Below are positions 8,062 to 15,998 of a stretch of DNA of 51,121 bases, piece by piece. Location of the stretch: contig NZ_NSGJ01000039.1 of NCBI RefSeq assembly GCF_002286775.1, positions 1 through 51,121 of the forward strand, in the 5' to 3' direction. The notes beneath the pieces were generated by a model, which did no database searches, was not told the DNA's origin, and saw only the letters and a list, made by a program, of their open reading frames with translations. The position numbers and the translations under genes were made by a program. Source of the stretch: Myroides sp. N17-2 (GTDB lineage Bacteria; Bacteroidota; Bacteroidia; Flavobacteriales; Flavobacteriaceae). Positions within the stretch are counted from its first letter, which is position 1. Each line of letters starts with the position of its first letter.

Positions 8062-8691
8062 ATGGTTGGCTTTAGTACATTATGGGTTTACCGAATGGTA
8101 CATATTGATAATATAAACCATATTAGTGAGTACGGGTTGACACATGTAGACTCTATTAATCGTAATGTAGACTACGTTTCTATTGGTAATAGTAGTATAA
8201 TCTCTGTTCGGCATAATAGAGAACTAGAGAGTGGAAGGAGTATAGGGAGTTACTTGCCATTCTATTTTGGTTATTGTACACCTATGTTATATGTGATACA
8301 GAATGGATATACTGGAGTGACAAAAGTAGAGGCGACCTCTATTATCTATTGTGTGACTTCTGTGAAGGCTATCTTAGATTCTGGACTTGATTTTCTCTTC
8401 ACAGATGGTCAAGGAAATAGTAAGTTAACTACTTTTTATATGAAGGAGAGAATTGATGAGATAGCAGAACTTATTGATTTCAACGCTGTGAGTGCAAAGT
8501 ATTGGACTGATGAGAATGATGTTGATAAAAAGAGAAGGAAGGAAGCCGAGTTATTATTGGATGGGGATTTGACATCAGAGTTTGTGTTAGGTTACATCTG
8601 TTGCAATGAGGAAACAAAAAGAAGGTTAGTAGCAATGGGAATTGCAGAAGAGAAAATTGTAATAAGAGCAGGTTATTATTTTAGGCTATGA
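8062..8691 (+). CDS. darT: DarT DNA ADP-ribosyltransferase toxin
   Basis: A 209-residue DarT (formerly DUF4433) toxin. Family members transfer ADP-ribose from NAD+ to a base in single-stranded DNA, blocking replication; DarTG systems act in phage defence by abortive infection. Seen here: VYRMVHIDN near the start (His14, NAD+ site), SVRHNRE (Arg50/Arg53), the family signature YLPFYFGYCTPMLY at residues 64-77, and the catalytic Glu173 in TSEFVLG. All key positions look intact, so the toxin should be active. The stop overlaps the darG start (ATGA), coupling toxin and antitoxin translation. The ATG at 8062 is preferred because the N-terminal strand before the His is part of the fold. Confidence 0.92.
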   Translation: MVGFSTLWVYRMVHIDNINHISEYGLTHVDSINRNVDYVSIGNSSIISVRHNRELESGRSIGSYLPFYFGYCTPMLYVIQNGYTGVTKVEATSIIYCVTSVKAILDSGLDFLFTDGQGNSKLTTFYMKERIDEIAELIDFNAVSAKYWTDENDVDKKRRKEAELLLDGDLTSEFVLGYICCNEETKRRLVAMGIAEEKIVIRAGYYFRL

Positions 8692-9716
8692 TAAAGTATA
8701 GAGAGGGTAATTTATTGGATAGTGAAGCGCAGGCTTTAGTTAATACGGTGAATCTCGATGGAGTGATGGGGAAGGGGATTGCTTTACAATTTAAGAAACA
8801 GTTTCCTGAGAACTTTAAGGCTTATAAAAAGGCATGTGACACTAACGGAATAGCAATAGGAAAGCTATTTGTATTTGAAGAAGAGACGCTGTTAACAGGT
8901 AAAAAGATTATAGTGAACTTCCCAACGAAGACTACATGGCGGAAGCCTTCAGAGTATAGTTATGTGGAGGAAGGATTAAAAGAGTTGGTAAATTTCATTC
9001 AAGATTATAATATTCAGTCTATTGCAATACCTGCCCTAGGTGCTGGTAATGGTGGATTAGAATGGAATGAGGTGAAGAAGAAAATAGAGTATCATTTAGG
9101 AGATCTAGCGTGTGACGTTATCGTGTATTTGCCTAATGTAGTCATTAAAGAGGATGTTGCTATAGAAAGAGTGAGTTTAACTCCTGCAAGAGCTATGTTA
9201 TTAGCAGTCTTGTATGATTTGGTAAAACAAGGAGAGTTTATATCAGAGTTCTCAGCAGAGAAGATTGCTTATTTTTTACAGCGATTTGGTGCTGATTCGG
9301 AGTTTAAATTAGAGTTTAAGCCGTATCATTATGGTCCCTATTCAGGGAAGGTAAAGCACGTGCTTTATTATCTAAATGGGAGTTATATTACAGGGTATTC
9401 ATCTAAAGATAAAAGGCCATTCGATGTATTAGATGCTAATTTAGGTGATGAGCAAAGTGTGTTAAGTTATTTAAAGAGTCAAGATCATAGGTATTTAGAT
9501 ATTGTAGAGCAGACTCAGACATTCTTATCAGGTTATTATTCTAATTTTGGATTAGAGCTACTTTCTACTATTGATTATATTAAACAGAAAGAAGGAGGAC
9601 AGACTATAGAGGAGATATCTAGTTATTTAAAGAATTGGAACTCTAGAAAGCAAAGGATATTTGCTAATGATCTCAATAAAATAGCATTAGGATTAAAACA
9701 TTTAGAACAATTATAA
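8688..9716 (+). CDS. darG: DarG macrodomain antitoxin
   Basis: A 342-residue antitoxin. The N-terminal about 155 residues are a macrodomain that removes ADP-ribose from DNA: GNLLDSEAQALVNTVN (Asn19, Asn22), the loop GVMGKGIALQF at 25-35, NFPTK with Lys81 matching the catalytic Lys of DarG, and the phosphate-binding IPALGAGNGG at 114-123. Residues about 165-342 form the C-terminal domain that in known DarG proteins binds and neutralises DarT; KPYHYGPYSGKVKHVL at about 212-227 is typical. It overlaps darT by 4 bases and is followed by a strong terminator. Toxin first, antitoxin second is the usual order for this system. Confidence 0.92.
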   Translation: MIKYREGNLLDSEAQALVNTVNLDGVMGKGIALQFKKQFPENFKAYKKACDTNGIAIGKLFVFEEETLLTGKKIIVNFPTKTTWRKPSEYSYVEEGLKELVNFIQDYNIQSIAIPALGAGNGGLEWNEVKKKIEYHLGDLACDVIVYLPNVVIKEDVAIERVSLTPARAMLLAVLYDLVKQGEFISEFSAEKIAYFLQRFGADSEFKLEFKPYHYGPYSGKVKHVLYYLNGSYITGYSSKDKRPFDVLDANLGDEQSVLSYLKSQDHRYLDIVEQTQTFLSGYYSNFGLELLSTIDYIKQKEGGQTIEEISSYLKNWNSRKQRIFANDLNKIALGLKHLEQL

Positions 9717-9721
9717 GATAA

Positions 9722-9749
9722 AAAGCCCGCCCATCACTGAGCGGGCTTT
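9722..9749. terminator. Bidirectional terminator
   Basis: Perfect 9-bp GC-rich stem AAAGCCCGC / GCGGGCTTT with a 10-base loop, between the ends of darG and the convergent exported-protein gene. A and T tracts flank it, so it can serve both. Confidence 0.85.
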
Positions 9750-9771
9750 ATATTTCTGAATATTTAAGCTC

Positions 9772-11229
9772 TTAATTACAAGTCTGGATATAATCGTCAA
9801 CTAGTTTCTTTAATCCTTCTAAAGTAATGGTGTCATACTTCTCGAAGCTTAGCGCACTACAGTTAACGTATTTGTCAAATATCTTTTTAGTAGTTTCTTC
9901 TTTTCTCTTTCCGAAAGTACTGCGGTCTCCTAAATAAACAGCTTTCTTCTGTCCTTTTAATAGTAGGTAGAATCCATTAGGTGTTTTCATATGGTGTAAG
10001 ACCATATTTCCTCCGTTATCATAGTCTACGAGAAGGAATTTGCTAGAACCACCGAAGACGTCTAGTTCTCCATTAGAGTTGCCTAGACCTCCATCTTCAG
10101 AAGTAGAAATTCCTAAATAACGTTCGTTACCTACGCCAAATTCTACACCGTCTTTTGCTTTAAAACTCAATCTTTTCTTATCTGTCTGGATAGATACTGA
10201 ATTTCCATAACTGCTTACATCTGCAATACCTACAGCACCGCTTATTCTGTAATCCCCATTGCGTGGTACTGACTCGAATTCAATAGTAACTAATCCAGTG
10301 TGTTTAACACCTTTTTTATCTAAAACATATCCTTCTACGTCATATATATTACGTGATTTGCCTTTAGACTCCTCTACGTGTTTATTATATTCTTCTTGTT
10401 TCTCTGCTGTTTTTGCGTTTTGGTAATCTTTTATTTCTTGAGTCATATCACCGAACTTGTACCCATTAGCATATAATCTACCTACAAATACAGGGTTTGC
10501 TTTTATAGGGTCTGTATTGTCCATCCAGTAGTTTAGATCTGTCATGTCAAATTCTTTATTGTCATATGTTCTTAGTTTGACACCTCTAGCTGCGTTCATA
10601 CTTTTAGTCTCATCATAACTTACTTTAGCAATGACATTTCCCTCATTATCAGCAATCGTAGCTTCATGGAACGAGTAAGCCTGCTTAGTAGTTTTAGTGT
10701 TGATAAAACCTATCTTAGTAGCCCCTTGCATAATACTCGCATTGTCAGTTACATTGATATTTGCCTTTTTTAATAGAGCTACTTCTTCAGCTTTCTGATT
10801 TTGTCTATCTCCATCTATTTTTTGCCATTTTTCAGAAAGCTCTTTATTTGACGATTGGAATAGTTCAGTAGCTCTGTCGTTGTTAATACCACTTCCTGTG
10901 ATTAGGCCATCTGCACTAAAGTATACCGCCATAATGACCTGTTTCTCTTTACTTAAAGTGAATGGTACATTTTTCATCTCCATATCTTGTATGTTTCCAT
11001 TCTCACCTTTAAGTTGTAGCCAAAAGTTGTTATTAGCACTACTCTTAACCTCTGCCCAAAAGAAGTTTTTGTCATCTAGGCTAGTCAGTTTATAAGTGGT
11101 GCCTTTTCTTTCAATCTTCGCTACTTCTGCTTTGTCGATAGTAATAACACCTTTCTTAACATTGAAATCTTGAGCATGAGCTCCGATAGCAGCTAGTACT
11201 ACAAGGGATGTGGTAATATAAGTTCTCAT
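9772..11229 (-). CDS. Exported protein of unknown function, 485 residues
   Basis: Not recognised. The signal peptide is clear (MRTYITTSLVVLAAIGAHAQ, cleavage after AHA), so it is periplasmic or secreted. The body has repeated beta-strand patterns, for example FNVKKGVITIDKAEVAKIER early on, a paired Asp/Asn-rich stretch near the middle, and VDDYIQTCN at the end. It probably consists of beta-sandwich modules without an evident enzyme motif. I moved the start to the ATG at 11229: the longer version begins with TTG at 11244, which lies inside the promoter -7 box TAACTTTG (minus strand, 11249-11242). Monocistronic, with a shared terminator after it. Confidence 0.7.
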   Translation of the reverse strand: MRTYITTSLVVLAAIGAHAQDFNVKKGVITIDKAEVAKIERKGTTYKLTSLDDKNFFWAEVKSSANNNFWLQLKGENGNIQDMEMKNVPFTLSKEKQVIMAVYFSADGLITGSGINNDRATELFQSSNKELSEKWQKIDGDRQNQKAEEVALLKKANINVTDNASIMQGATKIGFINTKTTKQAYSFHEATIADNEGNVIAKVSYDETKSMNAARGVKLRTYDNKEFDMTDLNYWMDNTDPIKANPVFVGRLYANGYKFGDMTQEIKDYQNAKTAEKQEEYNKHVEESKGKSRNIYDVEGYVLDKKGVKHTGLVTIEFESVPRNGDYRISGAVGIADVSSYGNSVSIQTDKKRLSFKAKDGVEFGVGNERYLGISTSEDGGLGNSNGELDVFGGSSKFLLVDYDNGGNMVLHHMKTPNGFYLLLKGQKKAVYLGDRSTFGKRKEETTKKIFDKYVNCSALSFEKYDTITLEGLKKLVDDYIQTCN

Positions 11230-11241
11230 AATTTTTTTTCT

Positions 11242-11249
11242 CAAAGTTA
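11242..11249 (-). promoter_or_regulatory. -7 promoter box of the 485-residue exported protein
   Basis: On the minus strand this reads TAACTTTG, a perfect TAnnTTTG. The start of transcription would be about 11236-11238, some 8 bases before the ATG at 11229. No good -33 TTTG is seen; the upstream region is very AT-rich. Confidence 0.5.
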
Positions 11250-11416
11250 TTATATTTTTATTAAAATTAGTATAATATTTATTTTTGAGAATATTTATTC
11301 GTTTGTTTTTTGTGATATAATATCTTATTTAACCAATGTTTTAATAGGCTAGGTGCTGTGGTTAATGGGATAGACAGTTGTTTTGTAGTTGTTATTTTAA
11401 CAAATAAAGTCTTTTC

Positions 11417-11492
11417 CCTTAAATCCTAAACTACCATTTATTGCGAATAAATATTATTTTATGGAGTTTCAATTAACTCTAAAATTGCACTA
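11417..11492 (-). repeat. Degenerate fragment of the 154-bp palindromic repeat
   Basis: It reads as a diverged reverse complement of one half of the 154-bp repeat: CCTTAAATCCTAAACTACC, then ATTTATTGCGAAT, then CAATTAACTCTAAAA. The equivalents in the intact copy at 35801-35954 are CCTTAAATCTGCAACCACC, ATTTACTGCGAAT and CGATTAGCTCTAAAA. The other half is lost. It lies in the 518-base gap between the exported-protein gene and the DUF1275 gene, which also holds a full copy. Confidence 0.5.
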
Positions 11493-11572
11493 AAGAGGGT
11501 TTTATTATTATCTATTATAATTAATAAGTGAACAACAAGGGATAGGTTCTTATTAATCAGTAAATTTGTTAT

Positions 11573-11726
11573 ACCTTAAATCCGCAGAAAACATTTAAAC
11601 GAGAATGAATTATACAAAACATAGCAAAATTAGTGATTAAAGCATACATTAGTATGGTTTTAGAACTAATTGAAGTTATGTCAAGTAGAATTAATTTGCA
11701 GTAAATGGTAGTTGCAGATTTAAGGT
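11573..11726 (+). repeat. 154-bp palindromic dispersed repeat, copy A
   Basis: It begins ACCTTAAATCCGCAG and ends TTGCAGATTTAAGGT. The centre, CATACATTAGTATG at 11643-11656, is exactly midway. Copy B (35801-35954) has the same length and most of the same sequence; copy C (24349-24512) is inverted and more diverged. The two halves of each copy are imperfect reverse complements along their length, so the whole unit can fold as one long hairpin. A MITE-like element is the best reading. It ends 21 bases before the DUF1275 start codon and may affect that gene. Confidence 0.85.
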
Positions 11727-11747
11727 TATAATTAAAAGAGAGTAATT

Positions 11748-12548
11748 ATGTTGTCACATCGCGGTAAGGAGAGAAGTTTTATGCAGAATTTGCGTTTAGC
11801 GGTATTGCTGTCTTTTGTCGGGGGTGTTGTTAATGTTAGTGGTTTTTTAGCGTTAAAGTTGATGACAACGAATGTAACAGGGTATTTGTCCAACTTCGCA
11901 CAAGAGGTATTGACATTTAATAAAACGGCTATTCTGAAGTCAGTGTTGCTATTAGTCGCTTTCTTTTTGGGATCTTTTACTTCCCACGTTATTCTACAGT
12001 TGCAAAAGATGATTTGGAACAAGGTGTATTTTACAGTTCCTCTAATCTTAGAAGCAGTATTACTAGGTGGCGTAGCCTATGTGGAGGGAGACATCTTATC
12101 TCAATATCCAATGAAAATAGCGTATATACTTTTATTCGCAATGGGACTTCAGAATTCACTAGTTACTTTCATCTCTAAGGCGGTAGTCAGAACAACGCAT
12201 ATCACAGATATTGTGACTGATTTAGGTATTGAAACAGCGAGGTTATTTTTCTACTTCAGAAATGCAAATGTACGTCGCGTATTATTTTCTCATATAGGTC
12301 TTAAGCTTGCGATAGTCTTATCTTTTGGGATAGGGGGAATTACAGCAGCATTCTCTTTTGAATATCTACATTTGCGTACCTTATATATTGGCGTAGGAGT
12401 TATCTTATTTACTATGGTGTATGACTATCTAGTGGTTAAAATGATGAGGGTACTAGAAGAGGGGAAACATATCGTAGATTGGAGTAAAAAGGTAGTGACA
12501 AGAGATTATAGGTTATATGATATCTGGAAGAGAAAGAAGAATGGTTAA
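11748..12548 (+). CDS. DUF1275 (YoaK) family membrane protein
   Basis: A 266-residue integral inner-membrane protein of the YoaK/DUF1275 family; function not established. The N-terminal signature is LLSFVGGVVNVSGFLAL at about residues 22-38, with conserved TTNVTGYLSNFA following. Six to seven hydrophobic helices are seen, for example around residues 19-39, 66-86, 92-110, 117-137, 188-205 and 213-235. A basic tail (KRKKNG) ends the protein. The ATG at 11748 gives a cytosolic basic start (MLSHRGKER); a second ATG at residue 12 is possible. The palindromic repeat lies immediately upstream, and the stop codon runs straight into another repeat. Confidence 0.85.
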   Translation: MLSHRGKERSFMQNLRLAVLLSFVGGVVNVSGFLALKLMTTNVTGYLSNFAQEVLTFNKTAILKSVLLLVAFFLGSFTSHVILQLQKMIWNKVYFTVPLILEAVLLGGVAYVEGDILSQYPMKIAYILLFAMGLQNSLVTFISKAVVRTTHITDIVTDLGIETARLFFYFRNANVRRVLFSHIGLKLAIVLSFGIGGITAAFSFEYLHLRTLYIGVGVILFTMVYDYLVVKMMRVLEEGKHIVDWSKKVVTRDYRLYDIWKRKKNG

Positions 12549-12551
12549 TGG

Positions 12552-12711
12552 TTAATGGTTTACAGTTAACGGTTTTTATATAGCGTTTAGAAGGCTAATA
12601 CTCTTGAGAAATGATGAGACACTCTAATATCATGCCATCACGACATTACAACATCACAAAAAAAACAGAAGAAAACAATACCTCAAAGTCGGGAGACTTT
12701 GCGGAGCTTGT
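12552..12711 (+). repeat. About 150-bp direct repeat, left of the acetyltransferase gene
   Basis: It runs from TTAATGGTTTACAGTTAACG through TTTTTATATAGCGTTTAGAA, AAATGATGAGACA and CCTCAAAGTCGGGAGACTTT to GCGGAGCTTGT. The same blocks in the same order recur at 13363-13509. It contains the hairpin CAAAGTC-GGGA-GACTTTG. It starts 3 bases after the DUF1275 stop. A 70-residue reading frame across it is not a credible gene. Confidence 0.85.
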
Positions 12712-12783
12712 GAAAGAATATTTATCTTTAAAAAGGCAATTGACTTTAAACAGAAAACCAACATCACAGGGCCAAACGGCTAG

Positions 12784-12804
12784 AAAATGTCTAGTAGACA
12801 TTTT
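12784..12804. repeat. 21-base palindrome
   Basis: Perfect arms AAAATGTCTA and TAGACATTTT around a single G. It lies between the left repeat and the acetyltransferase gene, with a T run inside its right flank; it could act as a weak terminator or be part of the repeat cassette. Confidence 0.6.
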
Positions 12805-12862
12805 TAGTGATGGAGCCAGCTAGCGCGCGAGGGGACATCACGACATCACAAAAAAACAACAC

Positions 12863-13366
12863 ATGATAAAATTACATTATAGGGATGCTGAGATTATAGA
12901 TATTGAGCGAATAGTAGAAGTGTATAATTCAACAATACCGTCTAGAATGGTGACGGCAGATACTGAACCTGTGACTGTGCAGAGTAGAATGAAATGGTTT
13001 GAGGATCACACACCATCTAGAAGGCCGCTTTGGGTAATAGAGGATGAGGGAGATGAAATAGTCGGTTGGGTTAGTTTTCAATCGTTCTATGGTAGGCCTG
13101 CTTATGACGGCACAGTGGAAATTAGTATCTATCTGGATGCAAATCAACGTGGAAGGGGATTAGGCAAGCTAGTAATAGCACACTGCATAGAACAGGCGCC
13201 TAAGTATGGAATTACGAATTTATTAGGGTTTATCTTTGCTCATAATATCCCTAGTATAAAGTTGTTTGAGTATTTTGGTTTTGAACAATGGGGGATGTTG
13301 CCTAATATCGCTGTGTTAGATGGGCAGGAGAAGAGTCTGATGATATTAGGAAAGAGGGTTTGTTAA
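12863..13366 (+). CDS. GNAT acetyltransferase, phosphinothricin-acetyltransferase-like
   Basis: A 167-residue GNAT enzyme of the Pat/Bar-like subgroup, which N-acetylates small amino compounds with acetyl-CoA. The substrate in this organism is unknown. Seen: N-terminal YRDAEIIDIERIVEVYN, the paired VTADTEPVTVQSRMKWF typical of this subgroup, the acetyl-CoA loop QRGRGLGK at about residues 95-102, and NIPSIKLFEYFGFEQWG near the end. The gene is complete. It is framed by two copies of a 150-bp repeat, and its stop codon lies in the first bases of the right copy, so gene plus repeat look like a movable cassette. Confidence 0.88.
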   Translation: MIKLHYRDAEIIDIERIVEVYNSTIPSRMVTADTEPVTVQSRMKWFEDHTPSRRPLWVIEDEGDEIVGWVSFQSFYGRPAYDGTVEISIYLDANQRGRGLGKLVIAHCIEQAPKYGITNLLGFIFAHNIPSIKLFEYFGFEQWGMLPNIAVLDGQEKSLMILGKRVC

Positions 13367-13509
13367 TGGTTTACAGTTAGCGGTTTTTATATAGCGTTTA
13401 GAAGACGAATGCTCTTGTGAAATGATGAGACATCACGGCATCACAGAACTGGTGTTAAAAAAGCACAAGAAAATAATACCTCAAAGTCGGGAGACTTTGC
13501 GGAGCTTGT
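13363..13509 (+). repeat. About 150-bp direct repeat, right of the acetyltransferase gene
   Basis: Second copy of the repeat at 12552-12711, differing by scattered substitutions and a small deletion. It begins with the TTAATGG that contains the acetyltransferase stop codon (TAA 13364-13366) and ends with the CAAAGTC-GGGA-GACTTTG hairpin and GCGGAGCTTGT. Confidence 0.85.
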
Positions 13510-13542
13510 ATCACGCCATCACAAAAAAACATCACAAAAAAA

Positions 13543-13587
13543 AATCTTGTAACTAAATCTTCTCACAGTGGATTTAATTACAAGATT
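13543..13587 (-). terminator. Terminator of the small CxxC protein gene
   Basis: A 17-bp stem with one wobble: AATCTTGTAACTAAATC paired with GATTTAATTACAAGATT, 11-base loop. On the minus strand it is followed by a T run (the A tract at 13533-13542). It supports the small minus-strand gene as real. Confidence 0.8.
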
Positions 13588-13599
13588 CTAGATACTACT

Positions 13600-13782
13600 T
13601 TAGATTCCAATATGATGTGCGTATTCATCATCCGTTTTGTCTTCTAATCCATAAAATGAGTTTGCTGGTGAAACTGCATTGCAATGAGCGCAAATATACG
13701 CGTCTATTGATGGGTCGTAGTAGTGATCTTCATGGTTGTTTTCACAATTATCACTTGTTGTAAAAAGTAGATTTTCTGTCAT
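13600..13782 (-). CDS. Small CxxC (zinc-ribbon-like) protein
   Basis: A 60-residue acidic protein. It has one CAHC pair (residues 32-35), a single Cys at 13, and several His in EDHYYD and AHHIGI, so it might bind a metal, but a full four-Cys ribbon is not present. Function unknown. The reading frame is supported by a strong terminator just after the stop and by a free upstream region. The start MTENLLFTT is the only reasonable one. Confidence 0.6.
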   Translation of the reverse strand: MTENLLFTTSDNCENNHEDHYYDPSIDAYICAHCNAVSPANSFYGLEDKTDDEYAHHIGI

Positions 13783-14103
13783 TTGTGTGAGTTTTAAAAT
13801 TATGTCTCTAATATAGGTTATAAAATACTGTAAAACAAATATTTAGATAGTTTTATTTTGTTTAATTATGTTAAATGTTTGCAAAATGAGAATTTTAGGG
13901 TAGGTTAAGAGGGATTAGCAAGTACTCTAAGTAATATAAAATAGGAAATGTTCTTTTCAAATTGATAAAAACACAAAAAGACAAAATCCCAAAACAACAA
14001 TAGTAAAAAAGTTTCTTTATCTCCTTTATTAATCTTATTTTTGGCTAATTCGCTATAGAATGCTTATAGCTTAGTAATCAATAAATTCAATATATTTTAC
14101 TTT
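13783..14103. other. Intergenic region between divergent genes
   Basis: A 321-base AT-rich gap between the small minus-strand gene and ettA. On the plus strand, TATTTTTG at 14036-14043 matches the -7 consensus, with a TTT near 14012-14014 as a weak -33; this would give ettA a leader of about 55 bases. No gene or strong hairpin is seen. Confidence 0.5.
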
Positions 14104-15792
14104 ATGTCAGACGATAAAAAGGTAATTTTTTCGATGTCAAAAGTGAGTAAAACTTACTCATCGACAAACAAAACGGTATTAAAAGATATTTATTTAAGTT
14201 TCTTTTACGGAGCTAAAATTGGTATTTTAGGTCTTAATGGTTCAGGTAAATCTTCTTTATTAAAGATTATCGCTGGAGCGGATAAGAACTATCAAGGGGA
14301 TGTGGTATTCGCACCTGGATATACTGTGGGTTACTTAGAACAAGAACCTCAGTTAGACGAAACGAAGACTGTAATCGAAATCGTTAAAGAGGGTGCAGCA
14401 GATGTTGTAGCTGTCTTAGATGAGTTTAATCAGATTAATGATATGTTCGGTTTGCCAGAGGTTTATGAAGATGCAGATAAGATGCAGAAACTAATGGACA
14501 GACAGGCTGAACTACAAGATAAAATAGATGCTGTAGGTGGATGGGAACTTGATACTAAGTTAGCTATCGCAATGGATGCTTTACGTACTCCAGAACCTGA
14601 TACACCTATTAGTATATTATCAGGAGGGGAACGTCGTAGAGTAGCTTTATGTCGTTTATTACTTCAGAATCCAGATGTACTATTATTAGATGAGCCTACT
14701 AACCACTTAGATGCTGAGTCTGTACACTGGTTAGAACAACACTTACAACAATATGCTGGTACAGTAATCGCTGTAACGCACGACCGTTATTTCTTAGATA
14801 ACGTAGCAGGTTGGATTCTTGAGCTAGATAGAGGTGAAGGTATTCCTTGGAAAGGGAACTATTCTTCTTGGTTAGATCAAAAGTCTACTAGATTAGCACA
14901 AGAGGAAAAAGTAGCATCTAAGCGTCGTAAGAACTTAGAGCGTGAGCTTGACTGGGTACGTCAGGGGGCTAAAGGTCGTCAAACGAAACAAAAAGCAAGG
15001 TTACAGAACTACGATAAATTATTAAACGAAGATCAAAAAGAGCTTGAAGAGAAATTAGAGATCTACATCCCTAATGGACCTCGTCTAGGTACTAACGTTA
15101 TCGAGGCTAAGGGTGTAGCAAAAGCTTTTGGAGACAAGTTGTTATATGATGATTTGAACTTTACATTACCTCAGGCAGGTATCGTAGGGATTATCGGACC
15201 TAACGGAGCTGGTAAGTCTACTATCTTCCGTATGATTATGGGTGAACAACAGCCTGATGCTGGTACGTTCTCTATCGGAGATACTGTAAAAATCGCTTAT
15301 GTGGATCAAGCGCACTCTAATATAGACCCTGAGAAATCAATCTGGGAGAACTTCTGTGATGGTCAAGAGTTGATCATGATGGGAGGTCGTCAGGTGAATT
15401 CTCGTGCTTATTTGAGTAGATTTAACTTCGGTGGTTCTGATCAAAATAAAAAGGTGAATACATTATCAGGAGGTGAGCGTAACCGTTTACACTTGGCAAT
15501 GACATTAAGAGAAGAGGGTAACGTATTACTTCTGGATGAGCCTACGAATGACTTGGATGTTAATACACTTCGTGCATTAGAAGAAGGTCTAGAGAACTTC
15601 GCTGGATGTGCGGTAGTTATTTCCCATGACCGTTGGTTCCTTGACCGTATATGTACACATATATTGGCTTTTGAGGGAGATTCTCAAGTTTATTTCTTTG
15701 AAGGATCATTCTCAGACTATGAAGAGAATCGTAAGAAACGTTTAGGTGATGTAGCTCCTACTCGTTTGAGATATAAAAAATTAGTTCGCTAA
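14104..15792 (+). CDS. ettA: Energy-dependent translational throttle protein EttA (ABC-F)
   Basis: A 562-residue ABC-F ATPase with two ATP-binding cassettes and no membrane part. EttA binds the ribosomal E site and gates the first steps of elongation according to the ATP/ADP state. Walker A motifs: GLNGSGKS (43-50) and GPNGAGKST (365-373). Signature motifs LSGGERRRVALC and LSGGERNRLHLA, and Walker B LLLDEPTNHLD and LLLDEPTNDLD, are all present. The arm insertion in domain 1 and the linker rich in Arg/Lys (KRRKNLERELDWVRQGAKGRQ) match EttA rather than other ABC-F types. Single gene ending in a clear terminator. Confidence 0.95.
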   Translation: MSDDKKVIFSMSKVSKTYSSTNKTVLKDIYLSFFYGAKIGILGLNGSGKSSLLKIIAGADKNYQGDVVFAPGYTVGYLEQEPQLDETKTVIEIVKEGAADVVAVLDEFNQINDMFGLPEVYEDADKMQKLMDRQAELQDKIDAVGGWELDTKLAIAMDALRTPEPDTPISILSGGERRRVALCRLLLQNPDVLLLDEPTNHLDAESVHWLEQHLQQYAGTVIAVTHDRYFLDNVAGWILELDRGEGIPWKGNYSSWLDQKSTRLAQEEKVASKRRKNLERELDWVRQGAKGRQTKQKARLQNYDKLLNEDQKELEEKLEIYIPNGPRLGTNVIEAKGVAKAFGDKLLYDDLNFTLPQAGIVGIIGPNGAGKSTIFRMIMGEQQPDAGTFSIGDTVKIAYVDQAHSNIDPEKSIWENFCDGQELIMMGGRQVNSRAYLSRFNFGGSDQNKKVNTLSGGERNRLHLAMTLREEGNVLLLDEPTNDLDVNTLRALEEGLENFAGCAVVISHDRWFLDRICTHILAFEGDSQVYFFEGSFSDYEENRKKRLGDVAPTRLRYKKLVR

Positions 15793-15802
15793 TTAAAATA
15801 TT

Positions 15803-15836
15803 AAAAAGCCTAATTAGTTATCTAGTTAGGCTTTTT
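15803..15836 (+). terminator. ettA terminator
   Basis: An 11-bp stem AAAAAGCCTAA / TTAGGCTTTTT followed by T-rich sequence. Confidence 0.85.
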
Positions 15837-15842
15837 TGGTTG

Positions 15843-15998
15843 TGATTCTGTTGTTTTGTTTTTTTGTGATTTCGTTTTTTCGTTTTTTTGCAGAGCGTAT
15901 TATTCTTTTAATAGTTAATTAAGCTTTTAAAAAACAACATCACGACATCACGCCTTCACGACATCACACCATCACAAAAAAACAAAAAAACAAAAAAA
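15843..15998 (+). repeat. CATCAC tract and poly-A/T inverted sequence
   Basis: Bases 15943-15980 are repeated CATCAC-type units (CATCACGACATCACG and similar) running into A7-C-A7-C-A8 directly before the next start codon. An opposite-sense T-rich stretch (GTTTTTTTGTGATTTCG, about 15858-15874) can pair with CATCACAAAAAAAC. The same CATCAC-plus-A-run motif occurs near 12643, 12834, 13430 and 13511. Confidence 0.65.

Noticed and set aside
12611..12823. 70-residue plus-strand frame between the DUF1275 and acetyltransferase genes
   Set aside because: It lies across the 150-bp repeat and a palindrome; its sequence is explained by those repeats and nothing protein-like is conserved.
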